Assembly (NCBI RefSeq): GCF_000151665.1
Contig: NW_013171868.1
Span: 565,155-629,154, forward strand
Direction: 5' to 3'
DNA length: 64,000 nucleotides
DNA from: Blastocystis hominis
Lineage: Eukaryota; Sar; Bigyra; Opalinata; Blastocystidae
A model generated the notes under the pieces. It did no database searches. It was not told the DNA's origin and saw nothing but the letters and a program-made list of their open reading frames with translations. This document shows positions 10,043 through 21,200 of this stretch, piece after piece (within the stretch, counting starts at the first letter, position 1; every line of letters begins with the position of its first letter). A program made the position numbers and the translations under genes.

Positions 10043-11790
10043 TCACAAATTCAAGTTTGCAATACACTGTCTGAAAGAATCCGCATAGCTTGCAAATCTT
10101 CGATCCGCTACACATCACTCTGCCTCTCCCTCTCCTACAATTACAGGCGTTAATCATCGCTTCATAGATCGCCTTCGCGAGTTTCGGCTTGTTCTTCTTC
10201 ACCATTTCCTCTGCCTCTTGATTGTAATAGTTCAGCATTTCCTCGACATTGTTTTCCCACTATTCCTCAACCCATCTCTCCATCCCTACTCCTGTCTGCC
10301 GATTCTTCAGTCCGGATTGGATGATCGTCGTCTGCCCGCCAAAGTCCTGTATAAAATTCATCGAAGGAGCGGACTGGCCGTTCCCTCCCATACCAAACTG
10401 TTGCTGTTTATTCTCTCCATACGACGGCATGCGGTTGCCGCCAAAATTACCCATTGGATTGCCTCCACTGGAGAAGTCGCTCTGCATTCCCATCGGACGG
10501 CCTCCATTGAGCGGGAAATTGCCCTGATTGCCCCAAGTGTCGCGACTGTCTCCAGGCAGCGGAACATCATCGAACTGGGTTCGCTCCGCAGAGCTGTCGC
10601 AGTTGGAAGAGCAAGAACGGCGCAGGCCGGGCTGCGGCTCCTCCGGATGCATCGGGATTGCGCTATGAGCGACGTTGTAGTAGTTCGACGGCTCGGCAAA
10701 CCCGGTGTAGCCGCCATTGAAACGATCCTGATTCCCCATCTGGAAGGAGGGAGCGCTGACGGGGAAGTTGGGATTGCTGGGAGCAGTAGGGAAGGAAGGG
10801 CTGCCGAGATTGTTCTGAGGGAAGGAAGGACTGCTAGGAGCGGCAGGGAAATTGGGATTAGTAGGGGCAGCAGGGAAATTGGGATTGCTAGGAGCAGTAG
10901 GGAAGCTGGGATTAGTTGGAGTGGCAGGGAAGCTGGGATTACTGGGAGCAGAAGGGAAGTTAGAATTGCTAGGAGCAGAAGGGAAGCTGGGATTGCTAGG
11001 AGCAGAAGGGAAGCTGGGATTGCTAGGAGCAGAGGAGAAAATCGGGTTGCTGGGAGCGGCAGGGAAGTTAGAATTGCTAGGAGCGGCAGGGAAGTTCGTG
11101 TTAGTGGGAGCGGCAGGGAAACTGGGATTACTGGGAGCAGAGGAGAAAATCGGATTGCTAGGAGCAGCAGGGAAGTTAGAATTACCCATATTGCTAGGGG
11201 CAAATGATGAGGATCCTGGACGAATCACCGAATTGGTCAGAGGCATACTGGGCACAGGAGTGCCAGCCTTTAGACATTTATATATCTCAATGAATCGACT
11301 CTTTGTCTTCCTAGACAACACTCTCCAATTATCTGCATTCTCAGGAACAATCTTAGAGGCAGCCTGGTACAAAAGCATAAGTTCATTATACACAGATAGT
11401 GCTTCCTAAATATAAGGGAAACATACTAGAGAAACTTGATATTGCTGTCTTCCTTCGAGATCCATAGCCATATTTCGTTTGCCCGCAACATACTTCATAA
11501 ACGAATCCTTTCCAGGCTTCTCAGCAAGGGAAGGATTCCCAGACTTTATTTTAGACACAATATCAATCTGATCTGACAAATATCTATAAGCCTAGTCTTA
11601 ACAACAAAATTTATGAAAAAACATTAGAATCGGACTTATTTGAGGCTGTCCAGATATCTCCACACGCCTTCACCCAATACCAGCGAAGCCAGTAGGCTGT
11701 AGCAAGTGAAGCAGGATCCTTGCTTTGAAGGCTATTTATCAAGGAGATGTATTCACTGTATTCTTTGAATAATTCAGGATAATCACTCAT
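10043..11790 (-). CDS. N-P-x-F repeat protein, possibly Vta1-like
   Basis: Introns 11592-11622, 11406-11435, 10260-10289 and 10108-10144 (31, 30, 30, 37 nt) join into exactly 539 codons from the ATG at 11788-11790. Residues 1-155 are helical (LQSKDPASLATAYWLRWYWVK; EALSVYNELMLLYQAASKIVPE). Residues about 170-320 are more than fifteen near-perfect copies of A-P-S-N-P-x-F-P-[AS]. A Gln/Gly/Met-rich linker and a C-terminal helical segment ending SYADSFRQCIANLNL follow. The helical ends flanking a disordered linker, and the DP-x-ATAYW pattern, recall the ESCRT regulator Vta1/LIP5, but I am not sure. The intron at 10260-10289 is a multiple of three and carries an in-frame TAG. A TGTTTGTT lies two bases past the TGA stop. 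Confidence 0.75.
10750..11185 (-). repeat. Tandem 27-30 bp coding repeat (A-P-S-N-P-x-F-P)
   Basis: More than a dozen head-to-tail units encode nine- to ten-residue repeats with an N-P-x-F core. Units differ by a few substitutions but keep phase. The array lies wholly within the preceding gene and was probably made by unequal exchange or slippage. Confidence 0.85.
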
Positions 11791-12763
11791 CTTAATCCGT
11801 TAAAAAAATAATAAACTACAATTATACAAAAAAAGTGCAGAATTTTGGATATTTAGTGAGTATATACTTAACTCTTTTTTCATTGTCATTTAAATGGGGG
11901 GTATTGACTTTTAATCATCAAACTTGATATATTCACAAGCAAATGGCATCACTGTGGAATTAACCTTTACACTTCATTTAAATTGAATCTCATATTTGTG
12001 TTATATTTCATGATTCCGTACGAATATTAGATGAATCCACACATTTCAACATGAAGGGAATGTACCAAGTGACAAATATATGCAATATGGCAAGAGCAGA
12101 GGGTATACTTTCTATTTTTTTATATAACGAATTCAAAGAGTTTGAAAATGTATGTTTATGGTTCCCTTAGGATTATTCGGTCACTTCACTTTCAGTTTCT
12201 TTTATCATCGTTTCTTTTACCTTTTGGATGTGATTCACTTTGTCCTCTTCCCTTCTGTACCTTGATAAGGTAGTAATAGTGACATCAAAATAGAATTGAC
12301 GAATTTGGAAAGAACAATCGATTTTGAGTATTGATCAATATTACTCCAAAATACAGCACACAGAAAATAGAAAATAGATTATCTGCTGCTTTGTTCATTT
12401 ATCAAAGTCTATACATAGTTTGATCTGCATGTCCCTTAAAATAACTAGATTCAATAGTATCACAATAAATACTCTTTTCTCTCATATAGGACAGAGAAAA
12501 AAAGGCTTTCATCCTCTTTTATTTTGGAACGTCTAAGTTGGTATTGAACGCTTGCTTAGTTCAAAGAGAGCTACAGGACGATTATAATGAGGCAGAACAC
12601 ATTATAATCGCATTCATCTTCTCTTTATCAATTATTACCATTGTGATTGTGTAACCATCGTAAAACTGGCGTGAACAACTCAGGATAGTCCGTTTCTTGT
12701 TATAACCACAACATAATACAAGTTCTATTCACAAATATCTTTGTTTGTTATCTCAAACGATCA
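11791..12763. other. AT-rich intergenic region, nothing recognised
   Basis: Nearly 1 kb with frequent stops in all frames, no tRNA fold that I can see and no tandem repeat. It separates two minus-strand genes and so must contain the promoter of the N-P-x-F gene and the 3' end of the VMA12 gene's downstream region. Confidence 0.5.
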
Positions 12764-13333
12764 TCAACTGGATTTATCTTTCTTCAAAGAGGGATCTGGA
12801 TGATCACTCAGATAAAAACGAGCCATTAAAAGAACTACCTCCAAAATAAGCATTAACCCAAAACATATTATGGAGAGAGATATCGAAACCTGGGGTTTCA
12901 TAATATTGCGAGTACAATAGTAGAAAAACATTCCGACTGTTATGGCGCCAAATAATGCTCCAAATGCATTGGACGCATTGTCCATAGGATTTTTCAACTC
13001 CTCACGTAGATGCAGGGATGTATCGTGGGGACGAAGATTTGAGGTTATACGGGCATACTCCCGTTGCGCTTCCTTTATTTTCAACTCCTTAATTCTGTTT
13101 AAATACTCTTCAGATGGCTCCTATCAATCACACTGCACAATAAACTGTACTTGTTTCGTTTCAGTAATATCGAGTTTCGCTCCCTGCATCAATTGGTGTA
13201 GGGGAACCATTTGGCTACCCTTCCCTTCCCTTCTTTTTCTGATATACTCTTTACAGTCCTCAATAGTCCATTTCTCTTTTCGAAATTCTTCTGGAACTGA
13301 ATCGAGAGATTTCGGATTGATCGTAAACTCCAT
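12764..13333 (-). CDS. VMA12/TMEM199-like V-ATPase assembly factor
   Basis: Two exons around a 30-nt intron (13121-13150) encode 179 residues from the ATG at 13331-13333. The N-terminal half is soluble and charged. The segment EAQREYARITSNL followed by two membrane helices (ALFGAITVGMFFYYC and LSIICFGLMLILEVVLL) and a short cytosolic tail matches the ER-based V-ATPase assembly factor family, which helps insert the membrane sector. The V-ATPase c subunit gene lies elsewhere in this window. Confidence 0.72.
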
Positions 13334-13394
13334 TTGTGCAATCTTTGGGGTGGAGAGTTTGCTTTATGAAGTTACTTGAAGGGACAAATTCAGA

Positions 13395-13476
13395 GCACGG
13401 ATGCCCGAGTGGTCCAAGGGGTTACGTTAAGGCCGTAATGTGTTCGCACTCGAGGGTTCGAGTCCCTCTTCGTGCA
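13395..13476 (+). tRNA. tRNA-Leu (AAG)
   Basis: An 82-nt type II tRNA. Acceptor GCACGGA pairs with TTCGTGC, the D arm reads GCCCGAGTGG, and the anticodon stem TTACG/CGTAA encloses loop TTAAGGC with anticodon AAG. A short variable arm (TGTG-TTCG-CACT) and T arm GAGGG-TTCGAGT-CCCTC follow. A is the discriminator. A T run at 13477-13482 could end RNA polymerase III transcription. Confidence 0.93.
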
Positions 13477-13609
13477 TTTTTTCTTTCCTCAAAATGGATT
13501 TGATGGAATCTGCCTCTCTTGGATCGAATCTCAGGAATCATAGTTTTTATCTAGTATTTGTTAATAGAATATTGAATATTTCTTTTCAACTTGGCTGAAG
13601 TATAATTGT

Positions 13610-14039
13610 ATGCAGCCTAAAAAGAAAGTCCCAATCGTATTGGGAGAGAGTATAACAAAGGAGGACAAGGAACGGTTACTGTTGCGCTGTACTTCTACTG
13701 TGTTTTCACTATTTCATAGATTCTTTTCTACCTCAGGGAGTGAATCGTGAGAAAAGCGGAATAGTATCCATAGAACCCGAAGGTGACTCTGCTTTTGTAG
13801 AGTTTTTTGACGATTTTGTCATTCTTTAGTACACTTCTAATATTTAGGATAAACGAGGATATGGAAAGTTGTGCGGCTCGTTTAAGTATTCCGCAAAGAA
13901 TGAATTTATTGTTGAATTTCGTGATGGGAAGTTTGTGATAGAAAAGATTGGAGCTTATATCAATCATTTGAATGTTCAGGCAGTAGATGATGTTTATCTA
14001 TGTTTGATTGAAATAATAACTTGGATGGTACACTGCTGA
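13610..14039 (+). CDS. EAF-like transcription elongation factor (ELL-associated factor N-domain)
   Basis: Introns 13689-13719 and 13818-13847 (31, 30 nt) give 122 codons from the ATG at 13610. The pattern L-R-Y-S-F-L-P-Q-G-V, then FDKRGYGKLCGSFKY, and the end EFIVEFRDGKFVIEKIGAYIN resemble the EAF N-terminal domain (R-Y-x-F-x-P ... F-x-G ... GEFxLEKLSSNI), which binds ELL in RNA polymerase II elongation complexes. The encoded TGA is at 14037-14039, but a TGTTTGAT variant at about 14000 makes an earlier poly(A)-made end possible. The PRP4 kinase ATG follows 47 nt downstream; a fused transcript is not excluded. Confidence 0.6.
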
Positions 14040-14086
14040 AATACAGAATTAACAAATATGCTCATACTATTTTTGGTACTGTTTAT

Positions 14087-15603
14087 ATGTCTGGTGCAAG
14101 CAAGGATAATAACCAACACGCCTTAAATGAGAAGGATGTACCATCAAAAAGGGTAAATGTCAATTCTTCGGAAATAGACGCGGAAAAGGATAAAAACAGT
14201 GCTAAAAGTAATTATATATTCGTAGTATAAGTTTTAGAGGTAATTCTATCCGATATCTTGTATAAGGTTGAAACAATCCTTTTATGTCACTTCTAGGACT
14301 CTTCCTCCGAGGAATCCGACTCTGATGATATGCTAGATATGTTCGCTAGTGAAGAAGAGTTCGAAAAGCAACTGGAAAAGGAAAAGAAGAAAGAGGAGCT
14401 CAATGTTCAGAAAAAGAATGACATTGTGGAAAACGCTGAGACTGTAGAGAATCAAGCATTGAAGGATAACTGGGACGATAAGGAAGGGTACTACAAGCCC
14501 TATGTCGGTGAAGTGTTCGCTTATAAGTATAAAGTGGTGGAAGAAACAGGAAAGGGAGTGTTCTCAACGGTTATCCGCTGCATCGATATGGCCTCGAACG
14601 AAACAGTTGCCATAAAAGTACTGCGTAGTAACGAGAAAATGACGAGCGATGCGAAGAACGAGCTCTCTCTTTTGGAAGTGATCAAATCGAAGGACCCTCA
14701 AAACCAAAAGCACTGCATTCCTGTTCACAATAGTTTCATGTATCGAAACCATCTCTGTATCGTTTTCCCTTACATGGCGTTCAATCTCCGAGACACGCTT
14801 CGGAAATACGGAGCAGGTGTAGGACTGAGCTTAATTGCGATTCAATCGTTCGCTCGCCAGCTGTTCCTCGCTCTCTTGCACATCAAAAAGCTCGGAATCG
14901 TCCACGCGGACATCAAACCCGATAACATTTTGCTCAAAGACGAAAAATCCAGCTGGATCGAACTCACCGACTTCGGAAACTCCTTCTACGCGAACGACAG
15001 CAATAATTTGCCCACTCCTTATCTCGCTTCTCGCTTCTATCGCGCTCCAGAAATCATTTTAGGATTGAAATATGGTGCTTCGAATGGGCGGAGCGTGATC
15101 GATAGATTGTCCGATCGATGTTTGGTCGGTTGGATGCACGCTCTGCGAGTTGTTCACAGGACAAGTCACGTTTCCGGGCACGACGAACAATGATATGCTT
15201 CGATTGATTCAGGACATGAAGGGACCGGTGCCACATCGCATGGTGAAGGGCCATATTACGTCGTACGCTGCGATGAGCCGAGAAGCCATGTTCACAGAGG
15301 ATTTTAAGTTCAAATATCAGATGATTGTGCGGGGTTAGGAGGAGATGAGACGTAGGACCCAGTGACAAACACGCCGATGATTAAAATGATGGTGTATACG
15401 AAGCCGAAAGAGAGTTTGGAGGGAGTGATTATGAAGAGTGCTGGAACGAACCAGGACAAGATGTGTATGTGATTGGGAGAGAGTAATGAATGTAGTGATT
15501 CGACATTTTATCGATTTTATCGATAAGTGTTTTATGATTGATCCGAATAAGCGGTTATCGCCCGAAGATGCCCTTAGACACCCATTTTTAGCATTGTCAT
15601 CAT
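14087..15603 (+). CDS. PRPF4B: PRP4-type splicing kinase without encoded stop codon
   Basis: CMGC/DYRK-related kinase that phosphorylates spliceosome proteins. Introns 14208-14237, 14267-14296, 15075-15105, 15327-15355 and 15465-15495 (30, 30, 31, 29, 31 nt) leave 455 codons plus one base. An acidic N-region (SSSEESDSDDMLDMF) precedes the kinase domain: Gly loop GKGVFSTV, AIKVL lysine, HADIKPDN catalytic loop, DFG (DFGNS), RFYRAPEI and PIDVWSVGCTLCELFTGQVTFPG, all PRP4-like. The frame reaches the family's normal end (DALRHPFL) just before TGTTTGTTTG at 15608. No stop is encoded there; UAA would form by poly(A) addition after the T at 15600, 15603 or 15606. Confidence 0.9.
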
Positions 15604-15607
15604 TTTC

Positions 15608-15617
15608 TGTTTGTTTG
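15608..15617 (+). terminator. TGTTTGTTTG motif at the PRP4 kinase 3' end
   Basis: Exact motif 4-7 nt downstream of the candidate in-frame T residues. The next gene starts at 15636, so the motif marks a poly(A) site between two very close plus-strand genes. Confidence 0.75.
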
Positions 15618-15635
15618 AATCGTCATTTTTTTGCT

Positions 15636-16307
15636 ATGGAGGAAGGTCGGAGTATTCTCTTTTGGGGTACAACGCAATTTGTATGGGGCTACTTTGCGCA
15701 AATTAAATTCCTAGAAAAGAATCCAAGAGGCTTCCATTCTTGTTGTGGGACTCACTCCTATAGTAGTCTCTGCAATCCGACGTCTAATTGCCACAGGATG
15801 CAGTAGTATTTAAAAATAAGTGTTCATTTCAGATAAGTTTGATTTTCTTGATAGCTGCAATGTGAATCATTCTGATATACTCTCTTGTTTTGAATTGGAT
15901 GTGCAGTATATTGGAAAGAACCGAGCTGACGTTTTTGTGCAAATTTTGAGCGGATTATATGATGGACTTTCCTTAGACCGTGTGTACTCCGTGAGCAGAA
16001 CATATTCATTAATTTTGGTCGGAGACTATCAAATCACAGAATCACTTCGCCCTTATTCGAGTCAAATCTACTATATTGAACAGCAAAGTGATGGATCTGT
16101 ATCAATCACAACCGATCAAACTTTGCCATTATCTTTTACACCTGTTGGGCAATTACCAAACCATGAAATTCTGTTTATCGCTTCGATTCTTTGTCAGGAA
16201 TGTATAAAGGTTTGTATTCTATAGGATAGAGAATCATGAATAGTTTTTAGTGAGTGCGAACTCGTTTCATTCCATCTCGATTCACAACTCCCAAGTCACA
16301 ATGAATT
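15636..16307 (+). CDS. E1-like AOS1/SAE1-type protein (SUMO-activating subunit), probably no encoded stop
   Basis: Introns 15681-15714, 15803-15832 and 16210-16243 (34, 30, 34 nt) join to 191 codons plus T. The product opens with the E1 landmark ILFWGTTQFKRIQEASILVVGL and keeps FDFLDSCNV and IGKNRADVFVQILSGL. It ends with ILCQECIKFLVSAN, aligning with the AOS1 C-terminal helix. The Gly-rich nucleotide loop is degenerate, as expected for the non-catalytic half of a heterodimeric E1. It is shorter than typical AOS1 (about 340 aa). NAE1 is an alternative. No stop precedes a loose TGTTTT-CTTTGTT motif at 16307; a T there could become UAA. Confidence 0.65.
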
Positions 16308-16320
16308 GTTTTCTTTGTTC

Positions 16321-16357
16321 CAAACAAACAAACAATGTAGATAAACAAACAAACAAA
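16321..16357 (-). terminator. Double (TTTG)n poly(A)-site motif after SMU1
   Basis: Two minus-strand TTTG runs, each containing TGTTTGTT, lie 47-85 nt past the SMU1 stop at 16404. They mirror the plus-strand gene end at 16307. Confidence 0.6.
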
Positions 16358-16363
16358 TTCATT

Positions 16364-16396
16364 CATCCATCCATCCATCCATCCATCCATCCATTC
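16364..16396. repeat. (CATC)n microsatellite
   Basis: About eight CATC/CATT units in the 40-nt gap between the convergent SAE1-like and SMU1 genes. Confidence 0.9.
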
Positions 16397-16403
16397 ACTC
16401 CCT

Positions 16404-18164
16404 TTATATTCTCCAACTTGCGATTTCTCCCTTCTGCGAATACACCAACATCGCGTTCCTGTTCGGATAATGCACCATTCCCAGCAATTCATGATCTGCG
16501 ATCGCGCGTTTCTCCACCAACTCGCCATCTCCACTCGAAAAGCAATACCGATTCCCGTCATCTCCAACGCAATACAGATATTTCCCCTTCCATTCATTCC
16601 TCTCCTTTCCCCTACATGCGGACTTTGGCACCCCGCAATGAACTGCACCTTCTCGTTCTCCGCGTGCAGCGTAAACACCAATCCTCCCTGCATCGTCATC
16701 ACGAACGCGCGGTCCAATCGCGCCACCACCAGAACCCATTCCGGGTTTTGCACCAATCGCTCCGCGCTGATCACCTGAATCTCCGCGAAACTCGACGCAG
16801 CACGCGCCGGCTGCAGCGTCCGCACGCAGCTGCTCGTCCCCAGATCCCACAGCTTCACGCAGCCATCGCTCGACGCGCTCAGCACGTGCTGCTGGTCCGC
16901 CGTGAAGGTCACGTGATTGACGTAGCTGCTATGACCACGCAGCACTTTCAGCGTTTTCCCGCTTTTCAGCCCGTGCACGCTGCGATTGACGCCTCTCCGC
17001 TCGCTCTACCGCACCGTCCCGTCGTACGACGCCGAGCAGATCTGCTGCGCGCTGGCGTTGAAGCAGAGCGACGTCACGCCGGCCTCGTGGACCTCGCTGA
17101 AGCGGCGCAGCAGGCCGCCCGTCGCCACGCGCCACACTTTGATCGTCCCCGCCAAATCGCCGGACGCCAGGAACTCGCTGTCGCTGCTGAAGGCGAGGCT
17201 CAGAACGCTCTTCGCGTGGGCCATGAACTTCTCCTACGGTTCACCGCGGGGAGGACGAAAACCTGTTTTTGGTAGGGCAAATCGAGCTTCAGACCGCCTT
17301 CTTCCAGGTCCCACACTTCGATCAGCCCGTCGAAACTACCGCTCACAACGAACTGGCCGTTCGGGGACACGCAGACAACCTCGGGGTACGTTCCGTGGGG
17401 GAACTGAACCGCGGGACCGCGAATCGTGGGGATTTCGTCTTCGAGAAGAAGCGTTTCTGTGCGGTTCTGGAAGAGATTCAAGCGCTCGCCTTCGAGAAGC
17501 GTTCCGTTGGATTTCTCGAAAGCGAGCGCTTGCTGCAGAAGAGTGAGAAGACGAGAAGGAGGAGCGACGGTGATGTAGGAAGTGAGTGTGCTGGCGAGTC
17601 GCTGGCGACGCGTTTCTTTGGTTTCTCCGACGGGATAGGCTTCGATGGGATCGAAGGAAGGCTTCTTGAGCCAGTATTCCATTTGGAGGTATCTGAGGGA
17701 GTTTATAAGGAGTTTGAGATTACAAACTTTTCTTTCCGCTCGGTCTTCATCTGCACTAAAACATCGCATTTGGTCAGCATTTCGCTGGCTGTGTAAAGTT
17801 CGCGAAGCTCGAGCAGTTCGTAGAAAACAGCTTCATACAAGTCCATCAGCACCTCTTTGGGCAAGGTTAGCATCGATACCTAGACGGAAAGCCCATTCCA
17901 AAACTCGACCTGTTCCAAAACATAGTCCCACTTTCCATTTATGATTGAGATCAGGAATAATTCCTTGTTTGATATTTCATTCGTCGAAACACTGCACCGT
18001 CATTCAAAACGATGGATCCAAACCGTGTCTCCTTCGAGAGCGTTGTGTACGACTCTGTAAGGTTATTCTCTTTCAAATATTGCAGAATCAGCTGGATCAC
18101 GCTTGTTGAGTCAACCTACCGAATATCCTTCTTTCTGCCTATCACTCACCTCCACAGACGACAT
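16404..18164 (-). CDS. SMU1: SMU1 WD40 spliceosome protein
   Basis: Seven introns (18116-18149, 17964-17992, 17880-17909, 17693-17727, 17234-17262, 16980-17009, 16587-16615; 29-35 nt) leave exactly 514 codons, almost the length of animal SMU1 (513). The N-terminus has the LisH/CTLH region (SVIQLILQYLKENNLTESY; VLMDLYEAVFYELLELREL), then YWLKKPSFDPIEAYPVG and PPSRLLTLLQQAL. WD40 blades follow, with the signature HGLKSGKTLKVLRGHSSYVN and YLYCVGDDGNRYCFSS before a TAA at 16404-16406. SMU1 works with RED in B-complex activation. The ATG at 18162-18164 is only 39 nt past the MON2 stop. Confidence 0.95.
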
Positions 18165-18203
18165 TTCCACGTTTGTTTCAAATCAAACACAACACGCAAA
18201 ACA

Positions 18204-21200
18204 TTAAGCCAACTTCGCTAGTACACTCGCGGCCTTCTGAGCAACCAAACTATCTCCGTAGGAAGAAAGACTCGACACCTCCTCCTTCACCTCCCCGATC
18301 TTCTCGATCTTCTCCAACACCTCCATCATCTTCACCGCTTCTTTCTTCATATCCGACAGCAACTCATGCTCCTGAATCTCCCCAATCTTCTTCAACTCCT
18401 CTCTGCTCACCGCCACCAGCTTCTCTCCCGCGGCCTGTTTCACGCTCTCCGACAGCGTCGCACACGCCGAATTCGCGACCGTTTCGTTCCGCTTTCCATC
18501 GCCGTCCTCCAGCTGCCCGCGTGCCGCGTTCCCCAGCAGCTCCAACGCGTTCTCCACGAAGATCTTGCGCTCCACGTCGTTCTCTTGTCTCAGTTTTTCT
18601 ATCATTCAACGCCTCTTTCGCTCAAACGCATCGCCTTCGCGATCGCCTCCCCCACGATTCCCAGCAAATCCTCGCAGAACCGCGGGTCCACCACGCGCTC
18701 CAGCACGCTCAGATTGCGGCCCAGGAAGAACAGCAGCGCCTTGGCGTTGTCGCCACCCTCCATCTCGTCCAACGCCTCCACACACCGCGAAACGCCCTCC
18801 AGAACCGACGTTTTGGTGGCTTCGGACAGTCCTTCGAAGAGCGAAAACGGCTCCAAAGCGGCGCCGCCGAGCGCTGCGGCTTGCTGCGCCGCGCAGTCGG
18901 CCTGGTACTGCTTCACGAGCGCGCGAGCCTCCTTTCGCTTCATGAGACCGTTCCGGAACTCGTCGAGCGAGGCGAGGAAAACGTCGTTGGCGTGGCTGGC
19001 GTTGAGGGACTCGGCGGTGGAATAGATGGAGTCGACGGAGCTCGTGAAGGTCTTGTAGTCGACCAGATAGCGCGGCTCCGCCTTCATCGCGTCGTACATC
19101 GCTTGCAGCAGCTGGATCTGGAGTTTCTAGAGAGAAAGAGAAGGGAGAAGGAGCGACCTGCATGCTGTTGAGCTTGCCTTTGGGCCGGTTGGTGTTGTAC
19201 TTGTTGCCTGCGCCGGTCTCCAGCGCGATGCTGTCGGTGGTGACCAGCGCGACCAGCGTGTTGAGCAGCGGCGCGAAGTACGACTCATTCGGGTCCAGGA
19301 AGAGGGATTGACTAGGGAGAAACGGGGAAACGGGGGTACAAGCTGCGGAAGAGGGAGAGGAGGAGCATGCAGAGAGACATCAGCACGTCGTCCGCTTCCG
19401 AGTTCTTGCCGATTCTACGATGAAGACCCGCGGGAATGCGAACTCGGTATTGCCGGCCTGGTCCAACAGCCGCGCAGTCAGCACGGAGAACACCGATTTG
19501 GCCTTGCTGTTCTACCGGTTACCCCGTTTCCACAGTGTCCACGTCGTTCAAAGCGGGCTGGATCCAGTCGTACATCTCCTACCCGTCGCTCCGGTCTCTC
19601 AAGACTACCTGGAAGAGTCCCAGCGTGGCGCTGGGGACTTCTTTGCCTTCTGGAATGAGCAGACACTTGCCGTAGAACTTCACGATGGACTTGAACACTT
19701 TCAGGTACTCCGCGATGGCGTCGCCGGACACCTTGGTCAGCAGATGGTGGATGAAGAGCTTTAAGAGACGATTCAGCTAGGAATGAGAGGCTCGCATCGA
19801 CACGACTCCCTTCAGCAGATAGCAGTACGTTTCGTTGAACTGCTTCTCCACGGTGTCGCGTGTGTGATGGCGACGAATGTTCTCCTCGTCTTCGATCGGC
19901 GTCGTGTCGCCTTCCTGATATCCGTGCACGCGGATTCGCTCCAGTTTGGAGGTCAGGCCCGTCACGCTCTCCACCACTTCCAGATAATCATCAAAAATGA
20001 AGCCGCCGCGCTGCAGCACCAAAATCTGGAAGAGCGTCTGGATCGACGTGTTGCGGATGTTCGGTCGCTACATCGCATCATCCCCGCGGAACTACGTTGT
20101 CCATGCACGTGGGCAGGATCGTCACGATGATTTCCTGCCGCATCTTCCGCACAATCTCCGGACGTTCGCCTGGCTGCGCCTCTGAGCATCAAATCCGCAG
20201 GGAGCGAGTACCGCGCGCCGTGATGAGCGTGTAGTCGGCGAGCTTCCAGTACAGCCCGATGGCGCTGAGCGCGATGTTGATATCGAAGGCTTGGCGCGTG
20301 TAGGAGGCGATCAATGCACCCAGCGTGAGCGCCTCGCTGAAGTCCATTTCGCTGAGGAAATCGTCCAGAATCAGCTGCACGTCGTGGAATCCTACGAATG
20401 AGGAGTTAAAAACGCGCTGGAAACCTTCTGCGCAGAGATCCGAGGTGGCGATTTTCTATGAGTGATGAGGAGGAAAAGAAGTGTGCAGCGAACCTTCAGG
20501 CACGAAATGATCGGCTTCCACTGGCCGCGGAGACAGTCGCCCTGGATGATCACGTCGTACAGCGTGTCCAGCGCCAGCACTTGCGTCTGCCGATTGGTCA
20601 CGAGCGTGTTGACAATCTTGAGGAGCTCGGGGATGGCGGCTTGGTAGGTTTCCTTGGCGGGGTGGTTGTCGTTGACCTGCTCCATCACTTCGGAGATGAA
20701 GAAGAAGATCGGCTGGACCAAGCCAGGAAGCGACGGGTGGCGCTTGAGCTGGCTCACCGCTTCGGTCAGAAGCGACTGGATTGACGAGACTAGAGAGTCG
20801 ATTCGTTTCACGTGGTGTTAAGGATTCGGTCGTTTGGACAAGTCGTTCCAATCGGGATATGTTCGTGTTGGCGATAGCCAGCAAATGCTTCAATCCCGAG
20901 GCCGTCTGGATCGGCGAGGAGTGCGGAATCTTCACCTTCTCCTCCAACCCCGCAGACCGCAGCACTTCGTCCCACGCCTTCATCAGATTCGCTTTCCCGC
21001 TCGGCACCTCGCTCGACACGCCCGATCGAGCGGCTTGGAGCATCATTTCGAGCGTGTGAATCACTAGATCGCAGCCCATCTCCGTCTCTACAGCCTTCCT
21101 GCGAGTACTGAGCGACTTGGCCCAGCAAAACGTCCGTCTGCTCTTCGATAATTTCGTACTCCGCACAGACGCGAGGCGAAGCGGGCGACGACTACAGTCA

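Noticed and set aside
18012-18221. Plus-strand ATG frame at 18012 as a separate gene
   Set aside because: It lies opposite SMU1 exon 2 and, after its only plausible intron, stops at once.
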